From: an uncultured bacterium
Lineage (GTDB): Bacteria; Cyanobacteriota; Vampirovibrionia; Gastranaerophilales; Gastranaerophilaceae
Direction of reading: 5' to 3'
DNA: 6,899 bases
Assembly: GCA_900556295.1 (NCBI GenBank)
Contig: USOK01000084.1
Span: forward strand, 1 to 6,899
The notes beneath the pieces were generated by a model. It did no database searches, was not told the DNA's origin, and worked only from the letters and a program-made list of their open reading frames with translations. Below, piece after piece: positions 1-5,919 of the stretch. The translations under genes were made by a program, and so were the position numbers. How positions within the stretch are numbered: the stretch's first letter is position 1; every line of letters starts with the position of its first letter.

Positions 1-17
1 GTTCGCAAACGACTGCT

Positions 18-38
18 CCCTCTCACAAAGAGAGAGGG
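18..38. repeat. Short perfect hairpin (7-bp stem)
   Basis: CCCTCTC (18-24) is followed by a 7-nt loop and its reverse complement GAGAGGG (32-38). The stem is GC-containing and perfect. No T-tract follows on the + strand (next bases are tagtgac), so it does not look like a simple intrinsic terminator. It lies in a gene-free stretch whose hand-counted GC (about 46% over 1-80) looks higher than the genes next to it. Together with the second hairpin and the heptad array it may form one dispersed repeat element; that is inference. Confidence 0.6.
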
Positions 39-46
39 TAGTGACT

Positions 47-76
47 CCGTAATCAGTAATAACCTAACTGATACGG
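47..76. repeat. Second hairpin, 10-bp stem with one bulge
   Basis: CCGTA-TCAGT (47-57, with A52 bulged) pairs with ACTGATACGG (67-76) around a 9-nt loop (58-66). It starts 8 nt after the first hairpin and ends 4 nt before the heptad array. It holds in-frame stops for the pilin frame (TAA at 50-52 and 65-67). Its role is unknown. It could be part of a structured leader, an interspersed repeat element or a recombination site. Confidence 0.55.
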
Positions 77-80
77 TCTT

Positions 81-115
81 TTCACGTTTCACTTCTCACT
101 TCTCACTTTTCACTC
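81..115. repeat. Tandem 7-bp repeat array, five units
   Basis: Five contiguous heptamers are seen: ttcacgt, ttcactt, ctcactt, ctcactt, ttcactc. Two adjacent units (95-101 and 102-108) are identical; the others differ by one or two bases. The array ends exactly where the codons for the pilin N-terminus (N-R-K-V-A-F-T-L) begin. A 7-bp unit is not a multiple of 3, so gain or loss of one unit shifts any reading frame that crosses it. Loss of one unit joins frame +1, which is open from base 1, to the pilin frame. This is the layout of a contingency (phase-variation) locus, though the units are few and imperfect. Confidence 0.75.
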
Positions 116-184
116 AATCGCAAAGTTGCATTTACACTTGCAGAGGTTCTAATTACCCTTGGTATTATTGGAATTGTTGCAGCA
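116..184 (+). other. Prepilin signal and hydrophobic helix coding segment without a start codon
   Basis: In frame with the ATG at 185, these 23 codons read N-R-K-V-A then FTLAEVLITLGIIGIVAA. This is a class III (type IV prepilin) signal: short basic leader, processing site (A before F, in place of the usual G), E at mature position 5, then a hydrophobic helix that continues through M185-T-L-P. The frame is open back to TAA at 65-67, but between that stop and 185 there is no ATG, GTG or TTG; only CTG at 68 and ATT or ATA codons occur. The codon just before N116, where an ATG would be expected, is CTC, the last three bases of the heptad array. Confidence 0.85.
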
Positions 185-826
185 ATGACTTTGCCGACTA
201 TTATTAATAATTATAGAGTTAAAGTTTTAGAACATCAGTTTAGAAAGGCTGATTCTATTATTCAACAAGCAATTCAAAAAACGGCTAATGAATATGGGTA
301 TTCTTCATTTATTGAAATATCTCAATCGGAGGGAACTGTAGATGGAACAAATGTTGGGAACTTCCGAAACAAAATTACTGAACTGAACGAAATATGGAAA
401 CAACAGTTTTTAAAAGCAAATACCTTAAGTGAAGGAGATTTGAACAGACAAGGAAAATATTGTTATAGTTTTTCAGGCAAAGCTTACCCTTCTTATGCTT
501 ATTGTATGGGATATGGTGGATATATGGTTTTGCCAGATGGAATGACTGTTTCTCCGATATCTGCGGGTCATTGGGCAAATGTTGGTATAATTAGTATATA
601 TTTTGATGCTAATGGCCCTTTTAAAGGCCCAAATAGACAAGGATATGATATTTTTAGATATTGTTCTTCTGACATGAATTTTTTTATATTATGTAATCCA
701 ATTTCTACTCATTCCGAAGCTTCTAAAGGATGTTATTATTGGGCGCATCGTAATGTTAGTCCGCAGGACAAATCAAGACCTTATTGGGATGTTTTGTACA
801 AACCTTTAAGTTATTGGAATAAATAA
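185..826 (+). CDS. Type IV pilin/pseudopilin-like protein, 5' end not in frame with a start
   Basis: This is the ATG-initiated part (213 codons) of a prepilin-like protein. Its real N-terminus is encoded from about 116, because the first residues MTLPTIINNYR are the end of the conserved pilin helix. A product starting at M185 would lack the prepilin peptidase site and membrane helix, so it could not act as a pilin. The globular part is rich in Gly, Tyr, Ser and Cys and contains DANGPFKGPNRQGYDIFRY (residues about 139-157), which matches the D.NG..GPN..G.D.F pattern I associate with type II secretion/pilin-like proteins of gut Melainabacteria. The usual role is assembly into a periplasmic or surface filament after processing by a prepilin peptidase; the specific role is unknown. 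No assembly genes are nearby. The gene is either phase-variable and OFF here, a silent cassette, started from a rare codon, or decaying; the body is intact to TAA, which argues against long decay. Confidence 0.7.
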   Translation: MTLPTIINNYRVKVLEHQFRKADSIIQQAIQKTANEYGYSSFIEISQSEGTVDGTNVGNFRNKITELNEIWKQQFLKANTLSEGDLNRQGKYCYSFSGKAYPSYAYCMGYGGYMVLPDGMTVSPISAGHWANVGIISIYFDANGPFKGPNRQGYDIFRYCSSDMNFFILCNPISTHSEASKGCYYWAHRNVSPQDKSRPYWDVLYKPLSYWNK

Positions 827-852
827 AAATTTTAAAATCTTGTAATTTTTCA

Positions 853-867
853 TGCTATATTATAACT
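853..867 (+). promoter_or_regulatory. Extended -10 promoter for a probable leaderless mnmA mRNA
   Basis: TGC-TATATT (853-861) is an extended -10 element; six bases (ataact) separate it from the ATG at 868. Transcription starting about 7 nt after the -10 would begin at or next to the A of the ATG. No Shine-Dalgarno is present in the 20 nt before the start. No clear -35 box is seen at the right distance (only taaaat-like sequence), which fits an extended -10 promoter. The same 6-nt spacing recurs at smpB and the ABC ATPase. Confidence 0.5.
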
Positions 868-1920
868 ATGGAAAGACAAAAAGTTGCTGTTGTGGCAATG
901 AGTGGTGGTGTTGATAGCTCTGTTACTGCGCTTCTGCTTCAACAAAAAGGTTACAAAGTAATAGGCTTGACAGCCAAAATGCAGGATACAAAATCCGCAA
1001 GTACAGTGGTACAAAATGCAAAGCGAGTTGCTGATTTGCTTGGCATAGAACTTATTGTTTATAATACGATTGACAAGTTTAACGATAAAGTTGTTAACTA
1101 TTTTATAGATGCCTACAAAAATGGGAAAACTCCAAATCCTTGCGTTGTTTGCAATCAGTTTATTAAATGGGGAACTTTGTTTGATTATGCAACAGAAATT
1201 TTGGAAGCTGATGTTTTTGCAACAGGACATTATGCAGATGTAAGATGTGTGGATGGAATATACAAACTTTATCCTGCAAAAGATGAACACAAAGATCAGT
1301 TGTATTTCCTATATAGACTAGGACAAAAACAGCTATCAAAAACGATTTTTCCACTTTATCACTTTGAAAAATCTCAGGTTAAACAAATTGCGATTGATTA
1401 CAATTTACCGCCTAAGGATTCAAAAGAAAGCCAGGATATTTGTTTCATCCAAAAGCCTGTGACAACAAAAAGTTTTTTGGTTGATAAGTTTGGAGTAAAA
1501 AAAGGCGACTTCATAGATGTTTTGACCGGTAAAAAATGGGGGATACATCAAGGTTGCTACCAGTATACGATTGGGCAACGTCGTGGAATAGGAATTGCTG
1601 CTCCATATCCGTTATATGTAGTTGATATTGATGCTCAAAAGAACATTGTTTATCTTGGTAGAGAAGAAGATAACTATCGCAAAACGCTAAAAGTGGTTGA
1701 TTTAAACTGGACTTATTCATTCCCAAAAACAGAATTTGATGCGTGGGTTAAAATCAGGTATAATATGCCTCACCAAAAGGCACATGTAAGTGTTTTTGAT
1801 GGCTTTGCCGATATAGAGTTTTATGAAGCGGTAAACTCTGTTACAAATGGACAGTCTTGTGTAATTTATGATATTGAGGATAAACATTTAATCGGTGGCG
1901 GATTTATTGTAAGGAATTAA
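868..1920 (+). CDS. mnmA: tRNA-specific 2-thiouridylase MnmA
   Basis: MnmA is a cytoplasmic enzyme that adenylates and then thiolates C2 of wobble uridine 34 in tRNAs for Lys, Glu and Gln, taking sulfur from a cysteine desulfurase relay. The 350-residue length is close to the family norm. Visible signatures are the ATP-pyrophosphatase P-loop SGGVDSS (12-18), the first catalytic cysteine in VVCNQFIKWG (C95), TGHYA (119-123), the second catalytic cysteine in SQDICFI (C192), and YTIGQRRG (233-240) entering the central and C-terminal beta-barrel domains. The two cysteines correspond to C102 and C199 of the E. coli enzyme. The start at 868 gives the standard short lead before the first beta strand and P-loop. 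It follows the pilin gene by 41 nt but seems to have its own promoter. hydG begins 54 nt downstream on the same strand. Confidence 0.96.
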   Translation: MERQKVAVVAMSGGVDSSVTALLLQQKGYKVIGLTAKMQDTKSASTVVQNAKRVADLLGIELIVYNTIDKFNDKVVNYFIDAYKNGKTPNPCVVCNQFIKWGTLFDYATEILEADVFATGHYADVRCVDGIYKLYPAKDEHKDQLYFLYRLGQKQLSKTIFPLYHFEKSQVKQIAIDYNLPPKDSKESQDICFIQKPVTTKSFLVDKFGVKKGDFIDVLTGKKWGIHQGCYQYTIGQRRGIGIAAPYPLYVVDIDAQKNIVYLGREEDNYRKTLKVVDLNWTYSFPKTEFDAWVKIRYNMPHQKAHVSVFDGFADIEFYEAVNSVTNGQSCVIYDIEDKHLIGGGFIVRN

Positions 1921-1924
1921 ACTA

Positions 1925-1952
1925 TTTACTTTTCCCCTTTATGATTTATTAT
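1925..1952 (+). promoter_or_regulatory. Possible hydG promoter
   Basis: TTTACT (1925-1930) and TATTAT (1947-1952) are separated by 16 nt and resemble -35 and -10 boxes. They would start a transcript near 1959, just ahead of the hydG Shine-Dalgarno. In DNA this AT-rich such matches arise easily, and hydG may instead be read through from mnmA. Confidence 0.25.
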
Positions 1953-1961
1953 GTTATTGAT

Positions 1962-1970
1962 AGGGAGAGG
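1962..1970 (+). promoter_or_regulatory. Ribosome binding site fixing the hydG start at 1975
   Basis: AGGGAGAGG lies 4 nt before the ATG at 1975 and 11 nt after the upstream in-frame ATG at 1951. The upstream ATG has no Shine-Dalgarno, and initiating there would translate the Shine-Dalgarno itself as Gly-Arg-Gly. The pyrimidine tract TTTTCCCCTT (1930-1939) is complementary to this site: TTTTCC pairs with GGAAAA (1969-1974), and CCTT can pair with AGGG (1962-1965) after a 3-nt bulge. Confidence 0.75.
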
Positions 1971-1974
1971 AAAA

Positions 1975-3396
1975 ATGTATAATCCAAAATCACACGATGC
2001 CGATGAATTTATTTCTCATCAAGAGATAATTGACACTTTAAAATATGCAGATGAACACAAAAATAATATAGAATTAGTTGATAAAATTTTAGAAAAAGCT
2101 AAATTGGGGAAAGGGCTTACACATAGAGAAGCTTCGGTTCTTTTAGCTTGTGATAATGAAGAAAAAAATAATGAAATTTTTGAGCTTGCTAAGAGAATTA
2201 AACAAGACTATTACGGTAACAGAATTGTTTTGTTTGCTCCATTGTATTTGTCGAATTATTGCGTGAATGGATGTGTTTATTGTCCTTATCATGCTAAAAA
2301 TAAACATATTCCACGTAAAAAGTTGACTCAGGAAGATATTGCAAGAGAGGTTGAAGCTCTTCAAGATATGGGGCATAAACGTCTAGCTATAGAGGCGGGA
2401 GAAGATCCAGTTAACAATCCGATTGAGTATATTTTGGATTCTATAAAAACAATTTATTCTGTAAAGCATAAAAACGGTTCAATTCGTCGTGTAAATGTTA
2501 ATATTGCGGCAACAACGGTTGAAAATTATAAAAAATTACATGATGCTGGCATTGGAACTTATATTTTATTCCAGGAAACCTATAATAAAGAAAGTTATGA
2601 AACTCTTCATCCAACTGGACCTAAACACAATTATAAGTACCATACAGAAGCTATGGATAGAGCTATGCAAGCTGGAATTGACGATGTCGGTTTAGGTGTA
2701 TTGTTTGGACTTGAATCTTGTCGATATGAATTCACTGGAATATTGATGCATGCAGAACATTTAGAAGCGACATTTGGTGTTGGGCCACATACAATCAGTG
2801 TCCCTCGTATTAGAAAAGCTGATGATATTGATCCTAATGTTTTTGATAACGGAATTGATGACGATACATTTGCAAAAATCGTTGCTTGTATTCGTATTGC
2901 AGTGCCTTACACAGGCATGATTGTTTCAACAAGAGAAAGTGCAGATTGTAGAAAAAAACTTTTGGAACTTGGTATATCTCAAGTTTCCGGAGGGTCTAAG
3001 ACAAGTGTTGGTGGATACTTTCAGCCAATGCCCGAAAAAGAGGATTCTGCGCAGTTTGATGTGTCAGACAGACGTCCGCTTGATGAAGTAATTAAATGGC
3101 TTATGGAATTAGGGTATTTACCAAGTTTTTGTACAGCTTGCTATAGAAACGGCAGAACAGGCGACAGGTTTATGGAAATTTGTAAAGATAAACAAATTCA
3201 TAATTTCTGCCATCCAAATGCAATTTTAACTTTAAAAGAATACTTGGAAGATTATGCATCTCCAGAAACTAAGGTAGTTGGGGAAGAATTAATCGCAAAA
3301 GAACAAAGAACTTTAGAATGTTCTGAGGGTGTAAAATTAAAAGTAGCTGAAGATTTGGGAAAAATCGAAAAAGGTGGAAGAGATTTCAATTTCTAA
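1975..3396 (+). CDS. hydG: [FeFe]-hydrogenase H-cluster radical SAM maturase HydG
   Basis: HydG is a cytoplasmic radical SAM tyrosine lyase. It splits tyrosine to p-cresol and dehydroglycine, and a C-terminal auxiliary [4Fe-4S] cluster turns the fragment into the CO and CN ligands of an Fe-cysteine synthon for the H-cluster. From M1975 (473 residues) the radical SAM motif CX3CX2C is C96, C100 and C103 in NYCVNGCVYCPYH. The C-terminal motif CX2CX22C is C386, C389 and C412. This second motif and the length (near 470) separate HydG from the related thiamine enzyme ThiH, which lacks it. The residue numbers agree with those I recall for characterised HydG proteins, which supports this start over the ATG at 1951. 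hydE, hydF and a hydrogenase gene are not in the window. The gene ends by convergent overlap with the formyltransferase on the other strand. Confidence 0.95.
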   Translation: MYNPKSHDADEFISHQEIIDTLKYADEHKNNIELVDKILEKAKLGKGLTHREASVLLACDNEEKNNEIFELAKRIKQDYYGNRIVLFAPLYLSNYCVNGCVYCPYHAKNKHIPRKKLTQEDIAREVEALQDMGHKRLAIEAGEDPVNNPIEYILDSIKTIYSVKHKNGSIRRVNVNIAATTVENYKKLHDAGIGTYILFQETYNKESYETLHPTGPKHNYKYHTEAMDRAMQAGIDDVGLGVLFGLESCRYEFTGILMHAEHLEATFGVGPHTISVPRIRKADDIDPNVFDNGIDDDTFAKIVACIRIAVPYTGMIVSTRESADCRKKLLELGISQVSGGSKTSVGGYFQPMPEKEDSAQFDVSDRRPLDEVIKWLMELGYLPSFCTACYRNGRTGDRFMEICKDKQIHNFCHPNAILTLKEYLEDYASPETKVVGEELIAKEQRTLECSEGVKLKVAEDLGKIEKGGRDFNF

Positions 3397-4379
3397 AGAG
3401 ATTTAGGTTGAATGTTTTTAATAAATATTTTGGTAAAAGGTTTGTTAATGAATCCGTATAGGTTTGTGCCGACCATTTTTAGAGATTTACCATTTTTGCA
3501 CATTACAATTATGGTGCGTGATTTGTAATGCGTGCTTATGATTTGACCGACCTTAGGTTTTTTAATCTCATTTTTTTCTAAGATTTTTTGAGTATATTCA
3601 GCATCCAAAATTTTCAATTTGTATGGATTTGGAATAAAATACTTAGACTTATAAGTAACATAACATGGAAGCCAAGGGTGTAAAGCTCTAATTCTAGCGT
3701 CAATTTGCTCTACTGTTTCTTTCTCAAAATCAAGCATCATATCAATAGGTCTTATGTTCTTGAAATATGTTGCTTTTTTATTGTTTTGTGGAATTGGAAT
3801 TATTAAGCCATCATTTAGTTTTGTTAAAATTTCTTGACACATGAGTCTAGCTTGGTAAACAGTCCGCTCTTTAAGTTCTTTAGACGTGTCATTTGGCAAA
3901 ATGTCAATTGTTTTTTGTGCAAGAATTGAGCCTTCATCAAAATTTTCATTCATTAAGTGAAAAGTGATTCCGGAAGTTTTTTCTTGGTGTAAAATGCATT
4001 GTAAATAAGGGTTTGGACCTCTATATCTTGGTAAAAAAGAAGGATGAACATTTACCGATGCAATAACTGGAACATCAATAATTTCTTTTTTTAATTTTTC
4101 GTGCCAAGTCCCTACAAGTAGTATATCCGCATTTGATTTAATGAGTATATTTTTAAATTCTTCTGAATTTGCCGATTTACACTTTATTTCAGGAAGTTTC
4201 TTTTCTTTGATAAGGGTTACATCATAAGATGTTTTAAAAAAATCTCGAAGTTTAAGTAAAAAAGCGGGTATAATAGTGCGTTCGTATCGAAAAACACCGA
4301 CAATTTCACATTCTGCAGAAAGTGTTCCTTCTATTAAATTAGAAAGCATTTCACCTTTGCCGAGAATAACAACTTTCAT
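3393..4379 (-). CDS. Formyltransferase family protein, methionyl-tRNA formyltransferase-like
   Basis: The 328-residue protein has the two-domain build of Fmt: an N-terminal Rossmann-type formyltransferase domain using 10-formyl-tetrahydrofolate, and a C-terminal OB-like domain. The catalytic triad of the family is visible as N110 and H112 in SVNVHPSFLPRYRG and D148 in NFDEGSILAQ. The linker motif ARIRALHPWLPCYV (228-241) resembles the Fmt sequence around RIRALNPWP. Length fits Fmt (about 310-330). Differences from textbook Fmt are GPNPYLQCILHQE, where GAAPIQWAILNGE is usual, and a lysine-rich, divergent C-terminus. It could be the cell's Fmt, which formylates initiator Met-tRNA, or a paralogue acting on another amine such as an amino sugar. 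def, its common partner, is not adjacent. It lies 10 nt after smpB with AGGAG 7 nt before the ATG. Its TAG (3393-3395) overlaps the hydG stop. Confidence 0.75.
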   Translation of the reverse strand: MKVVILGKGEMLSNLIEGTLSAECEIVGVFRYERTIIPAFLLKLRDFFKTSYDVTLIKEKKLPEIKCKSANSEEFKNILIKSNADILLVGTWHEKLKKEIIDVPVIASVNVHPSFLPRYRGPNPYLQCILHQEKTSGITFHLMNENFDEGSILAQKTIDILPNDTSKELKERTVYQARLMCQEILTKLNDGLIIPIPQNNKKATYFKNIRPIDMMLDFEKETVEQIDARIRALHPWLPCYVTYKSKYFIPNPYKLKILDAEYTQKILEKNEIKKPKVGQIISTHYKSRTIIVMCKNGKSLKMVGTNLYGFINKPFTKIFIKNIQPKSL

Positions 4380-4386
4380 TTTGTAA

Positions 4387-4391
4387 CTCCT
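4387..4391 (-). promoter_or_regulatory. Ribosome binding site of the formyltransferase, overlapping the smpB stop
   Basis: On the - strand TAGGAG combines the smpB stop codon TAG (4390-4392) with the Shine-Dalgarno AGGAG (4387-4391), 7 nt before the ATG at 4379. Ribosomes finishing smpB would end on the next gene's binding site, so the two genes are probably one translationally coupled operon. Confidence 0.7.
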
Positions 4392-4842
4392 AATATCTTA
4401 TTTTGGATGCTCTGTCCATTTCTCTTTTTTGATCTTTGCGAGCGATATCTTCTCGCTTGTCGTGCAATTTTTTACCTTTTGCAAGCCCGATTTCAATTTT
4501 GGCAAAACCGTGTAACAAAAAAACTTCCAGCGGAACGATTGTAAAACTGTCTTGTTTTACTTTATTTTGGATTTTTAGAATTTCTTTTTTTGTCATTAAA
4601 AGTTTGCGAGTTCGTTCTGCATCGTGATTATATCTGTTTCCTTGTTCATATGGCGAAATGTGGCATTTGTATAAGAAAATTTCATTATCTTCAATTTTAC
4701 AAAAGCTGTCTTTTAGGTTAATTGCGTTTTTACGAATTGATTTGATTTCTGTGCCAGTCAACACAATCCCTGCCACGAATTTTTCTAAAATCGAGAAGTC
4801 GTGAAAAGCTTTTCTATTAGTTGTGATAATTTTTTTATCCAT
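4390..4842 (-). CDS. smpB: SsrA-binding protein SmpB
   Basis: SmpB binds tmRNA and brings it to ribosomes stalled on broken mRNAs, allowing trans-translation and tagging of the nascent chain. The 150 residues match the family's usual length. Recognisable parts are TNRKAFHDFSILEKFVAGIVLTG at the N-terminus of the OB fold (in short: the family pattern of a conserved H-D-F/Y, then GI.L.GTEIKS.R), HISPYEQGNRYNHDAERTRK in the middle, and the basic tail around KREDIARKDQKREMDRA. That tail enters the mRNA channel of the stalled ribosome. The last residues KIRY are a small variation on the common ending. It has its own promoter directly upstream and is followed at 10 nt by the formyltransferase. The tmRNA gene ssrA is not visible in the window. 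Confidence 0.96.
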   Translation of the reverse strand: MDKKIITTNRKAFHDFSILEKFVAGIVLTGTEIKSIRKNAINLKDSFCKIEDNEIFLYKCHISPYEQGNRYNHDAERTRKLLMTKKEILKIQNKVKQDSFTIVPLEVFLLHGFAKIEIGLAKGKKLHDKREDIARKDQKREMDRASKIRY

Positions 4843-4877
4843 AGGTCAATTATAGCATTTATGCGTATTTAAGGCAA
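4843..4877 (-). promoter_or_regulatory. smpB promoter predicting a leaderless mRNA
   Basis: Reading the - strand, TTGCCT (4877-4872), a 17-nt spacer and TATAAT (4854-4849) form a near-consensus sigma-70 promoter, with TGC in front of the -10 box (extended -10). Only six bases (tgacct) separate TATAAT from the smpB ATG, so the expected transcription start falls on or next to the A of the start codon. No Shine-Dalgarno at normal spacing exists. Confidence 0.7.
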
Positions 4878-4962
4878 GTGTAGATTTTTATAAAAGCTGA
4901 TGCAGAGAAAAAACAAATTTGAAATATTGAACTATTCATCCCGATATTCTGACAATCGCCAA

Positions 4963-5919
4963 TTAATCGTAGATAAAGCACCTTACCTTATGTGTGACTC
5001 CTTTTTCAGGAGGAACACAGGTTTTACATTTTTCCATTGCAAAAGGACATCTTGTGTGGAATTTACAACCGCTAGGCAAATTTGCAGGTGATGGTAAATC
5101 ACCTTTTATAGTTGCTCTTGAATTTATTTTATTAATTTGTGGAACAGAATTCAAAAGAGCTTTTGTATATGGATGATATGGATTTGAAAAAATTTCTTTT
5201 GTTGAACCAAGTTCAACGATTTCTCCAAGATACATTATAGCAACTCTGTCGGCAAGGTATTCAATAACACTCATATCGTGCGTAATTAATAAAAATGTTA
5301 GATTATAGGTTTCTTTAAGTCCTTTTATCAAGTTTATAACTTGTGCTTGAATACTTACATCAAGCGCACTTACTGGTTCATCTGCTAAAATAAATTCCGG
5401 GTCAAGTGCTAATGCTCTTGCTATTGCAATTCTTTGTCTTTGACCACCTGAAAATTCATGTGGGTATAAGTCTAGACAATTTTCACTTAAACCTACTAGT
5501 TTAATTTTTTCTTTAATAATGGCTGAAATTTCTTGTTTTGAGAGCTTAGTGTTGATTATAAGCGGCTCTTTCAAGATCTCTCCGATTTTCATTTTCGGGT
5601 TAAGGCTTGCATAAGGATTTTGGAAAACCATTTGAGCGTGTTTGCGGAATTCTTTCAGTTCTTTTTTGTTCTGAGTGAGGATATTTAGACCTTCAAACAT
5701 TATTTCGCCGGATTTTACTGGTTCAAGTTTTATCAATGCTTTAGCAAGAGTTGATTTCCCGCAACCGGATTCCCCGGCTATTGCAAGAATTTCGCCTTTT
5801 TTGATTTCAAGGTTTACGCCGTTTACCGCATGAATAATCTTTTCCCCACCTAAGATTCCTTTCTTGGTTTTATATTCGACAAATAAATTTTTAATTTCAA
5901 TAAGATCTGAATTTTGCAT
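4963..5919 (-). CDS. Oligopeptide/dipeptide ABC transporter ATP-binding protein (OppF/DppF type)
   Basis: This 318-residue protein is the cytoplasmic ATPase of a peptide- or nickel-type importer. In order: Walker A GESGCGKS (49-56), Q-loop FQNPYASLNP (Q100), signature FSGGQRQR (156-163, F in place of the usual L), Walker B FILADEP (176-182), D-loop SALD (184-187) and H-switch THD (H214). The C-terminal OppC_C-type extension begins near HPYTKALLNSVP and holds four cysteines in CKFHTRCP, EKCKTC (C285, C291, C298, C301), a region that binds an iron-sulfur cluster in some relatives. Length and extension favour the OppF/DppF half of the usual OppD-OppF pair. No permease, binding protein or OppD-like partner is next to it; recR ends 112 nt upstream and smpB starts 120 nt downstream, so it appears to be a single-gene unit with its own promoter. 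The substrate cannot be told from sequence. Confidence 0.9.
   Translation of the reverse strand: MQNSDLIEIKNLFVEYKTKKGILGGEKIIHAVNGVNLEIKKGEILAIAGESGCGKSTLAKALIKLEPVKSGEIMFEGLNILTQNKKELKEFRKHAQMVFQNPYASLNPKMKIGEILKEPLIINTKLSKQEISAIIKEKIKLVGLSENCLDLYPHEFSGGQRQRIAIARALALDPEFILADEPVSALDVSIQAQVINLIKGLKETYNLTFLLITHDMSVIEYLADRVAIMYLGEIVELGSTKEIFSNPYHPYTKALLNSVPQINKINSRATIKGDLPSPANLPSGCKFHTRCPFAMEKCKTCVPPEKGVTHKVRCFIYD

Noticed and set aside
1..76. Integron attC-like site before the pilin gene
   Set aside because: The hairpins do not present a convincing pair of complementary RYYYAAC and GTTRRRY boxes, and no integrase is seen.
1..826. Diversity-generating retroelement or CRISPR explanation for the pilin gene and its repeat
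   Set aside because: No reverse transcriptase, no template/variable repeat pair, and no spacers between the 7-bp units, which are contiguous.
825..850. AT-only inverted repeat (AAAAATT ... AATTTTT) after the pilin stop, as a terminator
   Set aside because: The stem has only A-T pairs, and the T-run is part of the stem, not a tail after it. In DNA this AT-rich such pairing is expected by chance.
850..1290. A 146-codon open frame on the - strand within mnmA, and similar antisense frames inside hydG, smpB and the ABC ATPase genes
   Set aside because: They lie opposite genes with clear family motifs, have Cys/Ile/Phe/His-rich composition typical of antisense translation, and lack ribosome sites and recognisable domains.
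1951..1974. Upstream ATG at 1951 as the hydG start
   Set aside because: It has no ribosome site, and initiation there would translate the strong Shine-Dalgarno at 1962-1970. Starting at 1975 also gives the usual HydG cysteine numbering.
1975..3396. ThiH (thiamine biosynthesis tyrosine lyase) as the identity of this radical SAM gene
   Set aside because: The protein is about 100 residues longer than typical ThiH and has the HydG-specific C-terminal CX2CX22C motif.
4895..4962. Terminator after the ABC ATPase gene on the - strand (weak stem followed by TTTGTTTTTT)
   Set aside because: The best pairing (GAATAT with ATATTTC) needs a bulge and has a long loop, and the T-rich tract is not adjacent to it.
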